Below the pieces are notes generated by a model, which was given only the letters and a program-made list of their open reading frames with translations, did no database searches and had not been told where the DNA came from. Made by a program: the position numbers and the translations under genes. Shown in pieces: positions 41,839 to 51,500 of a stretch of 64,000 bases of DNA; the stretch's first letter is position 1; each line of letters opens with the position of its first letter. Source of the stretch: Caryophanales bacterium (GTDB taxonomy: Bacteria > Bacillota > Bacilli > Exiguobacteriales > Exiguobacteriaceae); contig CABJAC010000001.1 in NCBI GenBank assembly GCA_902363455.1, forward strand, positions 1,240,001-1,304,000, written 5' to 3'.

Positions 41839-44800
41839 TTATTTTAAAGGTTGTTTTTTCTTTTTAAACTTCGCAAAGAATTCATAAACAATTGGTACGA
41901 TTAAGAGCGTTAACAAAGTAGAACTGACCAATCCACCGATAACAGTAACTCCTAATCCTTTTGAAATCAACGCTCCACCTTCTAAGCCTAAAGCAAGTGG
42001 TGCAAGTGCTCCAATCGTTGCTAAAGCTGTCATTAAAATTGGACGTAGTCGTGTTCCTGCCGCTTCTAAAAGTGCTTCACGAGTACTCATACCTTCTTTT
42101 TCTTTATGAATTACTCTGTCAATCAATACAATAGCATTCGTTACTACAATACCGATCAGCATCAGTGCTCCAATTAGAGAAGATACAGAAATCGTTTCGC
42201 CACTAATCCAAAGTGCTACTAGACCACCAATAATCGCATACGGTAATGAGAATAGGATTACTAGAGGCGTAGACGCACCACCAAAAGTAATTACTAGTAC
42301 CAAGTAAACGATCGCAACAGCTGCAGCAATAGCAATACCTAGCTGTGTGAAAGATTCTGTAATTTGCTCAGTAACACCACCTGTACTGTATGTCACACCC
42401 GATGGTAATTCTAAATCTTTTACCCGGTCTTCAATAGCAGCTGAAGCTTCTGTTACTTTATCCGTTTTTAGTTCAACAGAAATCGTAGAGAGTAACTTTC
42501 CATTAGATTGTACTAAAGTATCTGGAGTTGTCCCTTTTTCTAATGAAACAAATTCTGATAAATCTTTTGTACCTAATGGTGTGATTACTTTCTTATCTTG
42601 TAAATCTTCAATACTATCGTAAACTGTTTTCTTATTCGGTACGATCACATCAATTTCTTTACCTTCGATTTTAAGTGAAGAAATTGGTTGTTCTTCTCCT
42701 TGAACTTGGGCAATGGATTGTGCAAGTTGTGCCGTTGAGACACCAAATTCAGCGGCTTTCTTTTGATCTACATTAAACGTATATTCCATATAGGATTCTT
42801 TTAAGTTAGATGTAACTTTTCTTACATATTTTTCTTCTTTTTCAATCTCAGAAATAAACTTAGGTGTCACTTCTTCAAGTTCTTCAATGGATTTAGCATA
42901 CACATTATACTCAGCGCCACCACCTGCAGGACCGCCAAAGCTCTGCTCTTTCCATTCACCATTTGGAGCGAGTTCGTTTAATTCTTTTACATTTTCTGCT
43001 TTCAAGTCTTCAAATTCTTCTGTTTCTTCATCATATTGGACAATAAACACGGCTTGTTTATTGTTTCCAGGGCTCATCGGATTTTCACCGCCGACCGTGA
43101 ATTGAACGTCTTTGACATTTTTTTGATCATCCATGAAGAAACCTTCTGCTTTTTCAGCTGCTTCTAAGGAATCTTCCAGTGTCTGGCCTGGCTCTGGATT
43201 ATACGTTACATATAGAGTTTTTTCAGCTCCTTGATTTAAGAAGTTTACTCCAATAACCGGAACCAATGCGAAACTAGCAAGCAATAATAGAGTTGCTAAT
43301 CCGAAAACCGTTTTCTTTTTGTTCAAAGACCATTCTAAGATTTTTTTGTACTTAGAACTCATCCAACCATTCTCTTTTTCAGGTTTTAATTTTTTATTGT
43401 CTTTGAAAAGTGAATCTGCCATCATCGGTACAATCGTGACTGCTACTATCAGTGATGCAATCAATGCGAATACCATCGTTAATGCGAACGGAAGGAATAA
43501 TTCTCCCACGAATCCTGACACTAAACCTAATGGAAGGAATACCGCAATGGTAACTACCGTAGATGAAGCAATGGGTACAAACATTTCACGCGTTGCAGAA
43601 ATAATTAACTCTTTACCTTTTAACTTTTCTTCTTTACTTGTTAAACGTCTGTAAATATTTTCAATTACAACGATAGAATCATCTACTACTCGGCCAATTG
43701 CTACTGTCATCGCACCCAGCGTCATTGTATTTAATGAAATATCAAGTTGTTTCAAGACGATTAAAGCCATTAGAAGTGACAATGGAATCGAAATGACAGA
43801 AATAATAGTAGATCTTACGTTTCTAAGGAATACTAAAATAATTAGTATCGCAAACGCAGCTCCTGTAATTGCTTTACTGATCATTGTAGAAACGGATTCC
43901 TCGATTGGCTCACCTTGGTCAAGAGTCAGTGAAGCTTTTGCTCCATCATTTTCTTTTTCAAAATCTTTGATTTCTTTTTTCACATCGTTTACTACATCGA
44001 CAGTATTTGCATCCTGTGATTTAGTAACTTGGATTCCGATCGAGCGCTCTCCGTTTGTGCGGGAGATTGACTCTTCTACACCTTTATATTTTACTGAGGC
44101 AACTTCGCTCAAATTAACTGTAGGCAGTTTTTTAATTTGTGCTGCTGCAGCAGATTCTGGTTGTGTTGCTGATGCAGCTCCCGGTTGCGCAGCTGGTGCA
44201 GCTCCTGGTTGTGCAGCTGGTGCAGCTCCTGGTTGTGCAGCTCCCGGTTGTGCAGCTGGTACATATGTGATCTTTAAGTCTTTGAGATCTTGAATAGTTT
44301 TTGCTTTACCGTTTAGAACGACAGCCTGTTCTTTATTCTCGAACTCGTATAAGCCTAAAGCTAACCGTGTATCATTCGCTTGGATGATTTTTTTTACGTC
44401 ATCCTCTTTCAAATTGTATTTTTTAAGCTTGTCTTCATTAAATACAATCTCAACAACGTTAATTTCTTGACCTGCGATTTGGACCGTTTGAGCGCCCTCT
44501 ATGCCTTCTAGCTTAGGTTGCAAATCTTTTTCAACTAATTTTGTCAACTCTGAAAGTTCTAGATTTTTGTCAGAAACTGCATAACCTACTACCGGGAATG
44601 CATCAAAGCTGATTCGTGATACTTGTGGATCTTGTACGCCTTCTGGAAATTCAACTTTTGATAACGTTTCCTCTACTTTTTGAGTTGCTTTATCCATGTC
44701 TGTGTTAAAGGAATAATCAACTTGTACGTTTGAGGCGTTCTGGAAAGAAGATGATCTGACACTCTCTACACCCTCTAAATTTTCTAGTTTCTCCTCTATT

Positions 44801-45000
44801 TCTGTACTAACATCATTTAATACTTGTTCAGGTGTTGCACCTGGATATACTGTAGTAACCGAAACGGTTGGTGTCGTAATGTTGGGGAAAGTTTCCAGTT
44901 TCATCGTAGTTCCAGCATAGATACCTGCAATCGTAAGAATTATTGTAAACAGCCAAAGGGCAAATTTATTTCCTACTGAAAATTCAATAATTTTTTTCAC
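41839..45000 (-). CDS. RND-family efflux transporter (SwrC/YerP-like)
   Basis: 1053 residues from a GTG at 45000, 10 bases after AAGGAG. AcrB-type layout: helix 1 (about 12-30), a large outer domain, helices 2-6 (about 370-560) with VGRVVDDSIVVIENIYRR containing the proton-relay Asp pair, a second outer domain, and helices 8-12 with IVLVIDRVIH-like sequence. Gram-positive RND pumps of this type export surfactin-like lipopeptides, acriflavine or fatty acids. Odd point: residues 247-288 are a Pro/Ala/Gln repeat tract. It follows its TetR regulator by 20 bases in one operon. Confidence 0.92.
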   Translation of the reverse strand: MKKIIEFSVGNKFALWLFTIILTIAGIYAGTTMKLETFPNITTPTVSVTTVYPGATPEQVLNDVSTEIEEKLENLEGVESVRSSSFQNASNVQVDYSFNTDMDKATQKVEETLSKVEFPEGVQDPQVSRISFDAFPVVGYAVSDKNLELSELTKLVEKDLQPKLEGIEGAQTVQIAGQEINVVEIVFNEDKLKKYNLKEDDVKKIIQANDTRLALGLYEFENKEQAVVLNGKAKTIQDLKDLKITYVPAAQPGAAQPGAAPAAQPGAAPAAQPGAASATQPESAAAAQIKKLPTVNLSEVASVKYKGVEESISRTNGERSIGIQVTKSQDANTVDVVNDVKKEIKDFEKENDGAKASLTLDQGEPIEESVSTMISKAITGAAFAILIILVFLRNVRSTIISVISIPLSLLMALIVLKQLDISLNTMTLGAMTVAIGRVVDDSIVVIENIYRRLTSKEEKLKGKELIISATREMFVPIASSTVVTIAVFLPLGLVSGFVGELFLPFALTMVFALIASLIVAVTIVPMMADSLFKDNKKLKPEKENGWMSSKYKKILEWSLNKKKTVFGLATLLLLASFALVPVIGVNFLNQGAEKTLYVTYNPEPGQTLEDSLEAAEKAEGFFMDDQKNVKDVQFTVGGENPMSPGNNKQAVFIVQYDEETEEFEDLKAENVKELNELAPNGEWKEQSFGGPAGGGAEYNVYAKSIEELEEVTPKFISEIEKEEKYVRKVTSNLKESYMEYTFNVDQKKAAEFGVSTAQLAQSIAQVQGEEQPISSLKIEGKEIDVIVPNKKTVYDSIEDLQDKKVITPLGTKDLSEFVSLEKGTTPDTLVQSNGKLLSTISVELKTDKVTEASAAIEDRVKDLELPSGVTYSTGGVTEQITESFTQLGIAIAAAVAIVYLVLVITFGGASTPLVILFSLPYAIIGGLVALWISGETISVSSLIGALMLIGIVVTNAIVLIDRVIHKEKEGMSTREALLEAAGTRLRPILMTALATIGALAPLALGLEGGALISKGLGVTVIGGLVSSTLLTLLIVPIVYEFFAKFKKKKQPLK
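44137..44262 (-). repeat. Imperfect tandem repeats encoding an AAQPGAAP tract in the RND pump
   Basis: The sequence GCAGCTGGTGCAGCTCCTGG recurs with about 24-base periodicity and single-unit variants, coding for repeated AAQPGAAP followed by SATQPESAAAAQ. It lies in the first outer domain, and copy number could vary between strains. Confidence 0.75.
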
Positions 45001-45020
45001 TTAATCTATTCTCCTTCAAA

Positions 45021-45584
45021 CTAATTTTTATCAAGGTTTCTTGCTTGTTTCAACAAATAGTCATACAGTTCTTCATTTAACTTTTCTGAAACGTTCCCAA
45101 TCTCAAAGTAATTAGACATCATCATGCCGTCTATTGCGTACTTTATGATCAATGTTTCTACTTTATTTGTGTCATCTGTCAAATATTCTAAAAATGACTG
45201 GGCATCATTTTTTATTTTCTGGGAGACATTTTCATTCATTTCCATCAACGTTAAAAAAGTTAAGATGGATGAAATATTTAAATCTTGATGGGATTTAAAT
45301 TCAAGATCCAAGGATTGGCACACTCTGCAATAAGCTTCGATCTTCCCATACCCTTTCTTTAATTCTTCTTGGTATCGAAAAAAATGTTCTTCCTGAATCC
45401 ATCCTATTACCGCGTCAAGAAGGGCCTCCTTATTAGCAAAGTGATACAACAGACCACCTTTTGAGACTCCAGCATTTTTTGCGATTTCCGACAGCGTCAA
45501 GTGATGAATCCCTTTCTTTAAGATAATCTTTGCTGTTTCGTTTAAGATTTTTTGCTTCGTAACTTGAGATTTTTTCTGCTCAAT
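45021..45584 (-). CDS. TetR-family regulator of the RND pump, apparent ATT start
   Basis: From ATT at 45582-45584 the product is 187 residues with a complete TetR DNA-binding domain: EQKKSQVTKQKILNETAKII, LKKGIHHLTLSEIAKNAGVS, KGGLLYHFANKEALLDAV. The first conventional start in frame is a TTG at 45500, which would cut off helix 1. A TGA lies just upstream of the ATT, and AAAGGGGTGA stands 6 bases before it, so ATT is the best start by position. Together with the operator and promoter just upstream, it is an autoregulated repressor of the downstream RND gene. Confidence 0.8.
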   Translation of the reverse strand: MEQKKSQVTKQKILNETAKIILKKGIHHLTLSEIAKNAGVSKGGLLYHFANKEALLDAVIGWIQEEHFFRYQEELKKGYGKIEAYCRVCQSLDLEFKSHQDLNISSILTFLTLMEMNENVSQKIKNDAQSFLEYLTDDTNKVETLIIKYAIDGMMMSNYFEIGNVSEKLNEELYDYLLKQARNLDKN

Positions 45585-45607
45585 GGCACTTCACCCCTTT
45601 TTACTGT

Positions 45608-45621
45608 ACCGACTAGACGGT
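45608..45621 (-). promoter_or_regulatory. Palindromic operator of the TetR-RND operon
   Basis: ACCGACTAGACGGT, matching its reverse complement at 12 of 14 positions. It lies just downstream of the -10 box and upstream of the ribosome binding site, so a bound dimer would block transcription. ACCG...CGGT arms are typical of TetR-type pump regulators. Confidence 0.65.
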
Positions 45622-45631
45622 TTGCTAAATT

Positions 45632-45660
45632 AATATATAACATTACTTTTTTTAATGCAA
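45632..45660 (-). promoter_or_regulatory. Sigma-A-type promoter of the TetR-RND operon
   Basis: On the minus strand TTGCAT (45655-45660), a 17-base spacer and TATATT (45632-45637). Predicted start about 45625, overlapping the operator. Confidence 0.6.
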
Positions 45661-45868
45661 GCGATAAAATGTTAAAAAAAGTTTTTCTTTTGAATTCTCT
45701 TCTCAGATGAAAGTAATATGTGCACTTCATCATCGCTATCTTGAACAAAAGCCGAATGGTTACCATGTCGGTCGTCATCGGCATAGACAAGTGCATGTTG
45801 CTTTTCCCCCAGCCGCAGTTGAATTCAAGTAAATTTTTCATTCAGACACATTAACAGCAAGGCAACAC
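45661..45868. other. Intergenic stretch with no supported gene
   Basis: Upstream of the TetR promoter; contains a 41-codon plus-strand frame (45707-45832, HHRYLEQKPNGYHVGRHRHR) without a ribosome binding site. Probably debris at the edge of the AT-rich block. Confidence 0.35.
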
Positions 45869-45911
45869 AAAAACGCTTATGCCCAGTAGTTATCCGGCAT
45901 AAGCGTTTTTC
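45869..45911. terminator. Strong bidirectional terminator
   Basis: AAAACGCTTATGCC pairs perfectly with GGCATAAGCGTTTT, with A and T runs outside. Ends the minus-strand gene at 45933. Confidence 0.85.
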
Positions 45912-45932
45912 AGTTACGCATCATGGTTTCCT

Positions 45933-46316
45933 TCACTTAATCCCCAAATTCTCGAGATAGGTCGTTTTTGCCTTGTCGAGTTTCCGGTAGACGGTCTTCG
46001 GGTCTTCAATCCGGATGTACTGGTCCCCCTGCTGTTGATAAATACTGTGCTTAGATGATTTCTGGTCCGTCGCTGTGCCCGGCACATCATAATATAATTC
46101 AATCCAGTCCCCGTCGTCACTCACCTTAATACCGGTCTCTTTCCGCTCGATGGGTGCCTCGTTCTGACGAATACGTTCTTGGTTCTCAAGTTTCAGCACG
46201 GTCTCGATCGCTTCGTTGAATTTCTTTTGGTAGTCTGGCGGTGGATCAGGTTCTCTGAATATGTAAAATACGATCAGCGCGCCCAGACTGACAAGCAGCA
46301 TCTTTCGAAAATTCAT
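45933..46316 (-). CDS. Small membrane-anchored hypothetical protein
   Basis: 127 residues. N-terminal anchor (about 6-20, LLVSLGALIVFYIF) and a charged outer domain with repeated beta-type segments (KVSDDGDWIELYYDVPG, YQQQGDQYIRIEDPKT). ACAGGAGGGGG precedes the ATG. First gene group of a minus-strand run with the nucleotidyltransferase-like and membrane genes upstream. Family not recognised. Confidence 0.6.
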   Translation of the reverse strand: MNFRKMLLVSLGALIVFYIFREPDPPPDYQKKFNEAIETVLKLENQERIRQNEAPIERKETGIKVSDDGDWIELYYDVPGTATDQKSSKHSIYQQQGDQYIRIEDPKTVYRKLDKAKTTYLENLGIK

Positions 46317-46340
46317 CTTCCCCCTCCTGTTCGATAGATC

Positions 46341-46895
46341 TCAGCTGTTCGTTTCAAACTGACAGGCAGTCCGTAAATCAGACCGTTTGTCCCAGCCTTT
46401 ATCGGTCACCCGTTGTTGAAAGATGGCGTGGCGCGGTAATCCTTTTGAAAACAACGGGGTTGGACGAATCGTCCGGGTATGTAAATCCTCTGCACCGTAT
46501 GCCAGATACAACTGAAATTGTCCGTCTGTTAACTTCGCCGCAATCGCCGTCACCGTCTCCGGAAAATGCGCGATTGCATCACAGGTCGATTGATACGGCG
46601 GCAACTCATTTTTCAGATGCATCCGGGCCTGATTTTTGACCGACCATGGCAACGGCTTCCACGACTTCAATTGTTCTTCATACTGTTTTTCCGTTTCTTC
46701 CGATTTATCTGCCGTGTCGTAATATACGACATCGATGTCCTGTTTCTCCGTCAAAGTCAGTCCCCAGATCAAGGACCGGATATAGCCGGCGCAAATCCAG
46801 GCGTCCGGCAGTCCGAGCCGGTCGACGAGCATTAACTGTTCACGCAGTGTTTCATTTTCGGATAATGAATTGTAAATTTCGTTTGTTCCTTGCAT
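46341..46895 (-). CDS. Nucleotidyltransferase-family protein (DUF925-like)
   Basis: 184 residues from the ATG at 46895, after GGGGGC. Contains AGYIRSLIWGL followed by QDIDVVYYDTAD, the shape of a Pol-beta-type nucleotidyltransferase active site (G..R..(D)xD), and a C-terminal region with PLFSKGLPRHAIFQQRVTDK. Matches the uncharacterised DUF925 group. The acceptor substrate is unknown. Confidence 0.8.
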   Translation of the reverse strand: MQGTNEIYNSLSENETLREQLMLVDRLGLPDAWICAGYIRSLIWGLTLTEKQDIDVVYYDTADKSEETEKQYEEQLKSWKPLPWSVKNQARMHLKNELPPYQSTCDAIAHFPETVTAIAAKLTDGQFQLYLAYGAEDLHTRTIRPTPLFSKGLPRHAIFQQRVTDKGWDKRSDLRTACQFETNS

Positions 46896-46909
46896 TGATA
46901 TGCCCCCAT

Positions 46910-47386
46910 TTAGGTCTTCAGCTTTTTCCACGTCTTCGGATACGTCCGCAACTCTTTTTTCGTCGGATGCTCGGGGTCCAGTTTCTTTCCGCGACGTTCA
47001 AGGATTGAATCGGTCATCAAGAGTGCGACGGCAAGTACAAGATAAATGCCGATGCTGGTGAAAAACGGCAGACCCAGATTCAAGACGACCGGCAGGAACA
47101 GACCGACCAATACGATGAAACAATAATCAATCACGTACTGGACTTGAATGATCCGCTTCATGTTCCGATTTTCCGTCAGTGCCATATCCCGGTTCACTTC
47201 TTGTGAGTGGAGCCGGGCAATCAGTACCAAGGCAACGACGAGCACGGCAAACGGCCAGTAGGCACCTCGGTTGGCGACGACCAATACGATACTTGTCCCG
47301 TACAATAAGGCGCTCAGCAACCGTTGTTTCATCAGTCGGCGTTTTGCTTCCTGAATGAACGACGTTCGTTCTTGTTTCGTTTTCAT
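46910..47386 (-). CDS. Membrane protein, paralogue of the gene at 57168
   Basis: 158 residues with four helices in two pairs (about 22-39, 44-57, 88-104, 110-127). Landmarks NRNMKRIIQVQYVIDYCFIV and DPEHPTKKELRTY correspond to NMKQAKRWIQLRYVANFVLV and DPEQPLSNEY in the protein at 57168. Function unknown. GAGGGGGAG before the ATG; 14 bases ahead of the nucleotidyltransferase-like gene. Confidence 0.7.
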   Translation of the reverse strand: MKTKQERTSFIQEAKRRLMKQRLLSALLYGTSIVLVVANRGAYWPFAVLVVALVLIARLHSQEVNRDMALTENRNMKRIIQVQYVIDYCFIVLVGLFLPVVLNLGLPFFTSIGIYLVLAVALLMTDSILERRGKKLDPEHPTKKELRTYPKTWKKLKT

Positions 47387-47501
47387 GAATCTTCTCCCCC
47401 TCTCATATTTTACTATACATTTTTTAGGAGGAACTGATCTCTTTTATGAAAAAAAGGGAATCGACGATCATAAACCATCCTCCCCCTTGCAAAGCTTCGA
47501 T

Positions 47502-47657
47502 TCACCAAGAAGGTGGGTCGTTCCGGTGATGAATATCCATTTCATGATCGTTTGAATTATACGCCCGATCGTCATGTGTACGGTCACGGTACCCCCGTCG
47601 TTTCGCTAAAATCGTAACAATTATCCCGACTACTACAAAAATTCCGATAAAAATCAT
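47502..47657 (-). CDS. Small membrane protein (51 aa)
   Basis: ATG at 47657 preceded by AGGAGG at 8 bases. A hydrophobic N-terminal helix (IFIGIFVVVGIIVTILAKRR) is followed by a very polar tail rich in Asp, His, Asn and Arg (DRTHDDRAYNSNDHEMDIHH). Single-pass protein with a possible metal-binding tail; no family recognised. Confidence 0.6.
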   Translation of the reverse strand: MIFIGIFVVVGIIVTILAKRRGYRDRTHDDRAYNSNDHEMDIHHRNDPPSW

Positions 47658-47905
47658 GATTTTTCCTCCTTTGACAGTCATTGCTTATTTGTATTCTCAC
47701 AGTTATTCATTTTTCCTTTTCACAGGTTAAAATCTTACAGTTTAACTTACGTTGATTCGATGCAATAGTTCCGTAAAAAAGGGAAATATGTTCTTCGTAT
47801 TTTGGAGAATTATTACAAAATCATTGCATTTGGGAACAATTAACAGTATATTTTGTTTAACTATTCTGATAATTATTACCAAACTTTTTTAAAGGAGCGT
47901 GTCCC

Positions 47906-48508
47906 ATGAAATGGTCTCCCAAGAACAAGCTTTCATTGATCACTGCATCATGTCTCGTCGTCGGTACTTTCGGATTGGTTGCTTCAACGACAGATGTCTT
48001 TAAAGATAACATTCCCTCGGTTGCAAGCGAAAAGAAACAAGCGGGCGTCAGTCAAACGATCACACCAAAAGCACTCTCGATTGCCAAACTGATGAAACAA
48101 GGTCTTGTCCAAACCTACCCAGGAGATCCTAATCTCGCGAAATCGACGTTCCGTGTCGACCGTTTGTTAAGCGCTCCACCCAAGTCATTGAATTTAGTGG
48201 CAAAGGACGGACATCGGTTTATCACGGTTCCTTTTATCATGGAAGATACTTCTCATCACGATGGTGGGTACAGCGTGTATAAACCCAACCGCTTTACACT
48301 GCAAGACGAAACCGGAAAAGAATACGAATCCGTCGATTACGTCAACCGGAACGAAAAAGCATGGAAAAATACCCATCAGTATTTTGCCCCGTACCGTTCA
48401 CAAGTGGATGTCGTCTATCAAGTACCGATTAACAAAAAAAACTTTGTTCTGTTTGCCTCAAGTGATGCATTCGCTAAAACACATACCGTTAAAATCGAAG
48501 TGGATTAA
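47906..48508 (+). CDS. Exported single-domain protein of the permease cluster
   Basis: 200 residues. A signal peptide or anchor (about 10-27), a Lys/Gln-rich linker, and one copy (about 62-200) of the domain repeated at the C-termini of the two giant permeases that follow. Landmarks in order: LMKQGLVQTYPGDP, LLSAPPKSLNL, HRFITVPFIMED, PNRFTLQDETGKEYESVDYV, NRNEKAWKN, VDVVYQVP, VLFASSDAFA, VKIEVD. The pattern resembles immunoglobulin-like DUF4352-type domains, but this is by eye. A terminator follows, so it can be made without the permeases, perhaps as a partner or decoy of their outer domains (inference). Confidence 0.75.
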   Translation: MKWSPKNKLSLITASCLVVGTFGLVASTTDVFKDNIPSVASEKKQAGVSQTITPKALSIAKLMKQGLVQTYPGDPNLAKSTFRVDRLLSAPPKSLNLVAKDGHRFITVPFIMEDTSHHDGGYSVYKPNRFTLQDETGKEYESVDYVNRNEKAWKNTHQYFAPYRSQVDVVYQVPINKKNFVLFASSDAFAKTHTVKIEVD

Positions 48509-48514
48509 CTTCAA

Positions 48515-48550
48515 CACGCTTGATGCTTCCATGGCGTCAGGTGTGTTTTT
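48515..48550 (+). terminator. Terminator between the single-domain gene and the first giant permease
   Basis: CACGCTTGATGC (48515-48526) pairs with GCGTCAGGTGTG (48534-48545) with three G-T pairs, followed by TTTTTAC. Probably attenuates read-through into the permease genes. Confidence 0.65.
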
Positions 48551-48582
48551 ACTTACATGCATGCCAAAGGAGTGTGATTGAA

Positions 48583-51500
48583 ATGATCTCTTTTATTTGG
48601 AATTCCTGGTGGCGCAACAAGGAGCGGTTCATCCTGCTCCTCGTCGGTGTCCTCATCGTCAGTACCGGACTCAGTTACCTGATCGGGACGACGCAGGCGA
48701 ACAACGGCACCGTCGTCGATGAACTGCAGAAACGCTGGGGTTCCTCCTATGATATCGTCGTTCGTCCGCCGGACAGCCGCAGTGTGACGGAAGACTTAAA
48801 GTTGCTTGAGCCGAACTATATGAGCGGTCTCGACGGCGGCATCACGATGAAACAATATCAAACGATTCAAGAAATGGCTGATGTCGAAGTCGCAGCTCCG
48901 ATCGCGATGATCGGGAATTATTATGCGGATGCCCAGATTGGGACATTCGATTTCAAAGAACAAGGCATCTATAAAGTCACCATCCAAGATGTTCAGGATA
49001 CCGGTTTACGGAAAGAACAACAGTCCAGTTCCTCCTTCTTAGGTGCCGGATGGTCTCCTTCCGAGGGGGATGGCCTGAACCGGGATATTTCACCGCAAGC
49101 CTTAGGAAAACAACCGCTGATGGAGTTCGGCAGTGCGACCATGCTTGCCGGAATTGATCCGGAAGCAGAAGCAAAACTCGTCGGTCTTGACCAAGCAACC
49201 AAAAAAGCAACACACAGCCGTTATTTCACAAAAAACGACATCGCGACAGATAATGGAGACGATGTATGGAATATTCCGTTGATTTTAAATAGTCACGAGT
49301 ACGTCGATGCCTACCGTAAATATCGTTACGAAAAAGTAGACATTCCTTTGGTTAATGATTCGATGACCGAGACAGTTAATGCCATCATGAAAAAAGGCGG
49401 CGCATCGTATCTGAAGACACTTCCGGTACAACCCGCTAAGGTGTACAAGATCACGACGAGCGAAACCTCGAAAGAGCTCGTCAACGATATTTTAAAAGGA
49501 ACGGTCCCGACTAAACCAACCGGAAGCTTCGATTGGATGTATTTAAAACCGTCTGCCGTTGAATACCAGACACTGACCAGTCCCTATGCTACCCGTTGGC
49601 CGTTTGCGTATCAGGTTACACCACAGGAAGTGCCGAAAGATGTCCTGTTGGCAAAACGGACGATGTATCGAAAAGCTCGGTCGTTTGGAGATACATCGAT
49701 TAATTTAAAGTCTGTACCTAAAATGAAGTTGAATTTCATCGGTGTCTTTGATCCACAAAAGCTGAACATTTCAAAGGATCCGTTAACCGAGCTTCCGATG
49801 GAAACGTACTTCCCGGCGAAAGCCCAATGGGTCATGGACAAAAACGAACGTCCCGTTAATCCGGTCCGCGACGTCAAGCCGACGAATGATCCGTATGACT
49901 TCCTGACAAAACCGCCGTCGATGCTGACGACACTGGATGCGGCGTTCAAGCTCCGTGGTGATAAAGCCATTTCGGCCATTCGGATCAACGTCGAAGGGGT
50001 CGAAGCCATGAATGCGACAAGCGAAAAAAAATTGCAGGCTGTCGCTCAAGAGATTGAAGACAAGACGGGACTGATTACCGATGTGACACTTGGTTCCTCC
50101 CCGCAACTCGCCCTGACCTACCTGCCCGGTTTAAAAAATGAATCCGCTTTAGGTTGGGTCCAGCAGCCGTGGATCAAACTCGGATCCTCGATGGCGATTT
50201 TCCAAGAGGCGAAAGTCGGCATGAGCGGTGTCATCGCGAGTGTGATTGCCGTTGCCCTCGTTTATGTCTTCAGCTCGAACATTATTTTGCTGTATGCCCG
50301 CAAAAAAGAGTTTGCGATTTTACTGTCGCTCGGTTGGCGTCCGCGTCAGTTGTCGAAGCTGCTATTTTTGGAAGCGACGCTACTCGGTACCTTCGTCGCC
50401 CTGATTTCCTGGACGATTCTCGGGTCGTTCTGGCTGACGACGGATCATCCAATCGCGCTCGGACGGATTCTGTTGATCGGACTCGCCGGTCTCTTGATTT
50501 ACTGGGGCGGCACGCTCGTTCCGATGGCTCTGATCCGCCGCATCCAGCCGTTTGAAAGCATGCGGTCCGGTGAAGTCTCTAAAGGCCGTCGGCTCGTCCG
50601 TTCGCAATCGATTTTCGGGATGAGTCTCAATCAGTTGTTCACGTACTGGCAACGGACGTTGCTGTCAGTCGTCGCGATTGCCCTGCCGACGAGTCTGTTC
50701 ATCTTCTTCCTCTTCGTAACATTCCGGCTGAAAGGCGTCTTGTATGCGACTTGGCTCGGCGAGTACGTCGCGCTTGAAGTCGGTACGATGCACTACGTCG
50801 CAATGGCAGTCGCCCTCTTGATTGCCATCCTGACGACAACGGAAATCATGTGGCAAAACGTCAATGAGCGGAAACCGCAACTCGCTGTCTTAAAAGCAAC
50901 CGGTTGGCGCGACGGTTGGATCCGGCTCCTTGTCCTGACGGAAGGCATGTTAACCGGTTTATTCGCCGGTCTGATCGGTCTCCTGATTGCGCTCGCCATG
51001 ATCGGATACGTCTACAATCAGTTCCCGATCAACGAGCTCTTGTTCCTCAGCGTAATGCTGTTCATCCCGGTCGTGACCGGCGTCCTCGGTGCCCTGTTAC
51101 CAGCACAACGGGCCGTCCGGATTACGCCGAATGCGGCGATCGGCAGTGTCGCCGTCAATACCCAGGCGACGGAACGCCGCTTTAAACTGGCCCTTGGCAC
51201 GATCGGCGTCGCCTTGGTCGCCGGCGTTACGAGCCTGTTCCTGTTTGCTGCAAACGAAGATATCACGCAAACACCAAAACAGGCGCAGGATAAACCGCCT
51301 TCCGTTCAAACGACAGGTGCGAAAATCGCTGATTCCAAACAGACCGAGTCGAAGAAAAAGACGGCGGTTTCGCAGACGGAAACCGATAAAAAAATCAAGA
51401 AGCTGATGAAAAAAGGTATGGTGCAGACGACTCCGGGCGGCGAACAGATCAGCAATCAGTTCTTTTATGTCGATCCGCTCATCGAGACACCAAAAGAACT

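Noticed and set aside
43793..44293. 166-codon plus-strand frame opposite the RND repeat tract, with repeated PGCAAGAA units
   Set aside because: Antisense shadow of the Pro/Ala repeat; no start signal.
45707..45832. 41-codon plus-strand frame with LHHRYLEQKPNGYHVG
   Set aside because: No ribosome binding site and no recognisable family; kept only as part of the intergenic description.
45542..45841. 99-codon minus-strand frame overlapping the TetR start region
   Set aside because: It overlaps the TetR reading frame that carries an intact HTH domain, and its own sequence looks random.
47669..47696. TTGACA followed by TATTCT as a promoter upstream of the 47906 gene
   Set aside because: Spacer is only 15 bases and the pair lies more than 200 bases from the gene.
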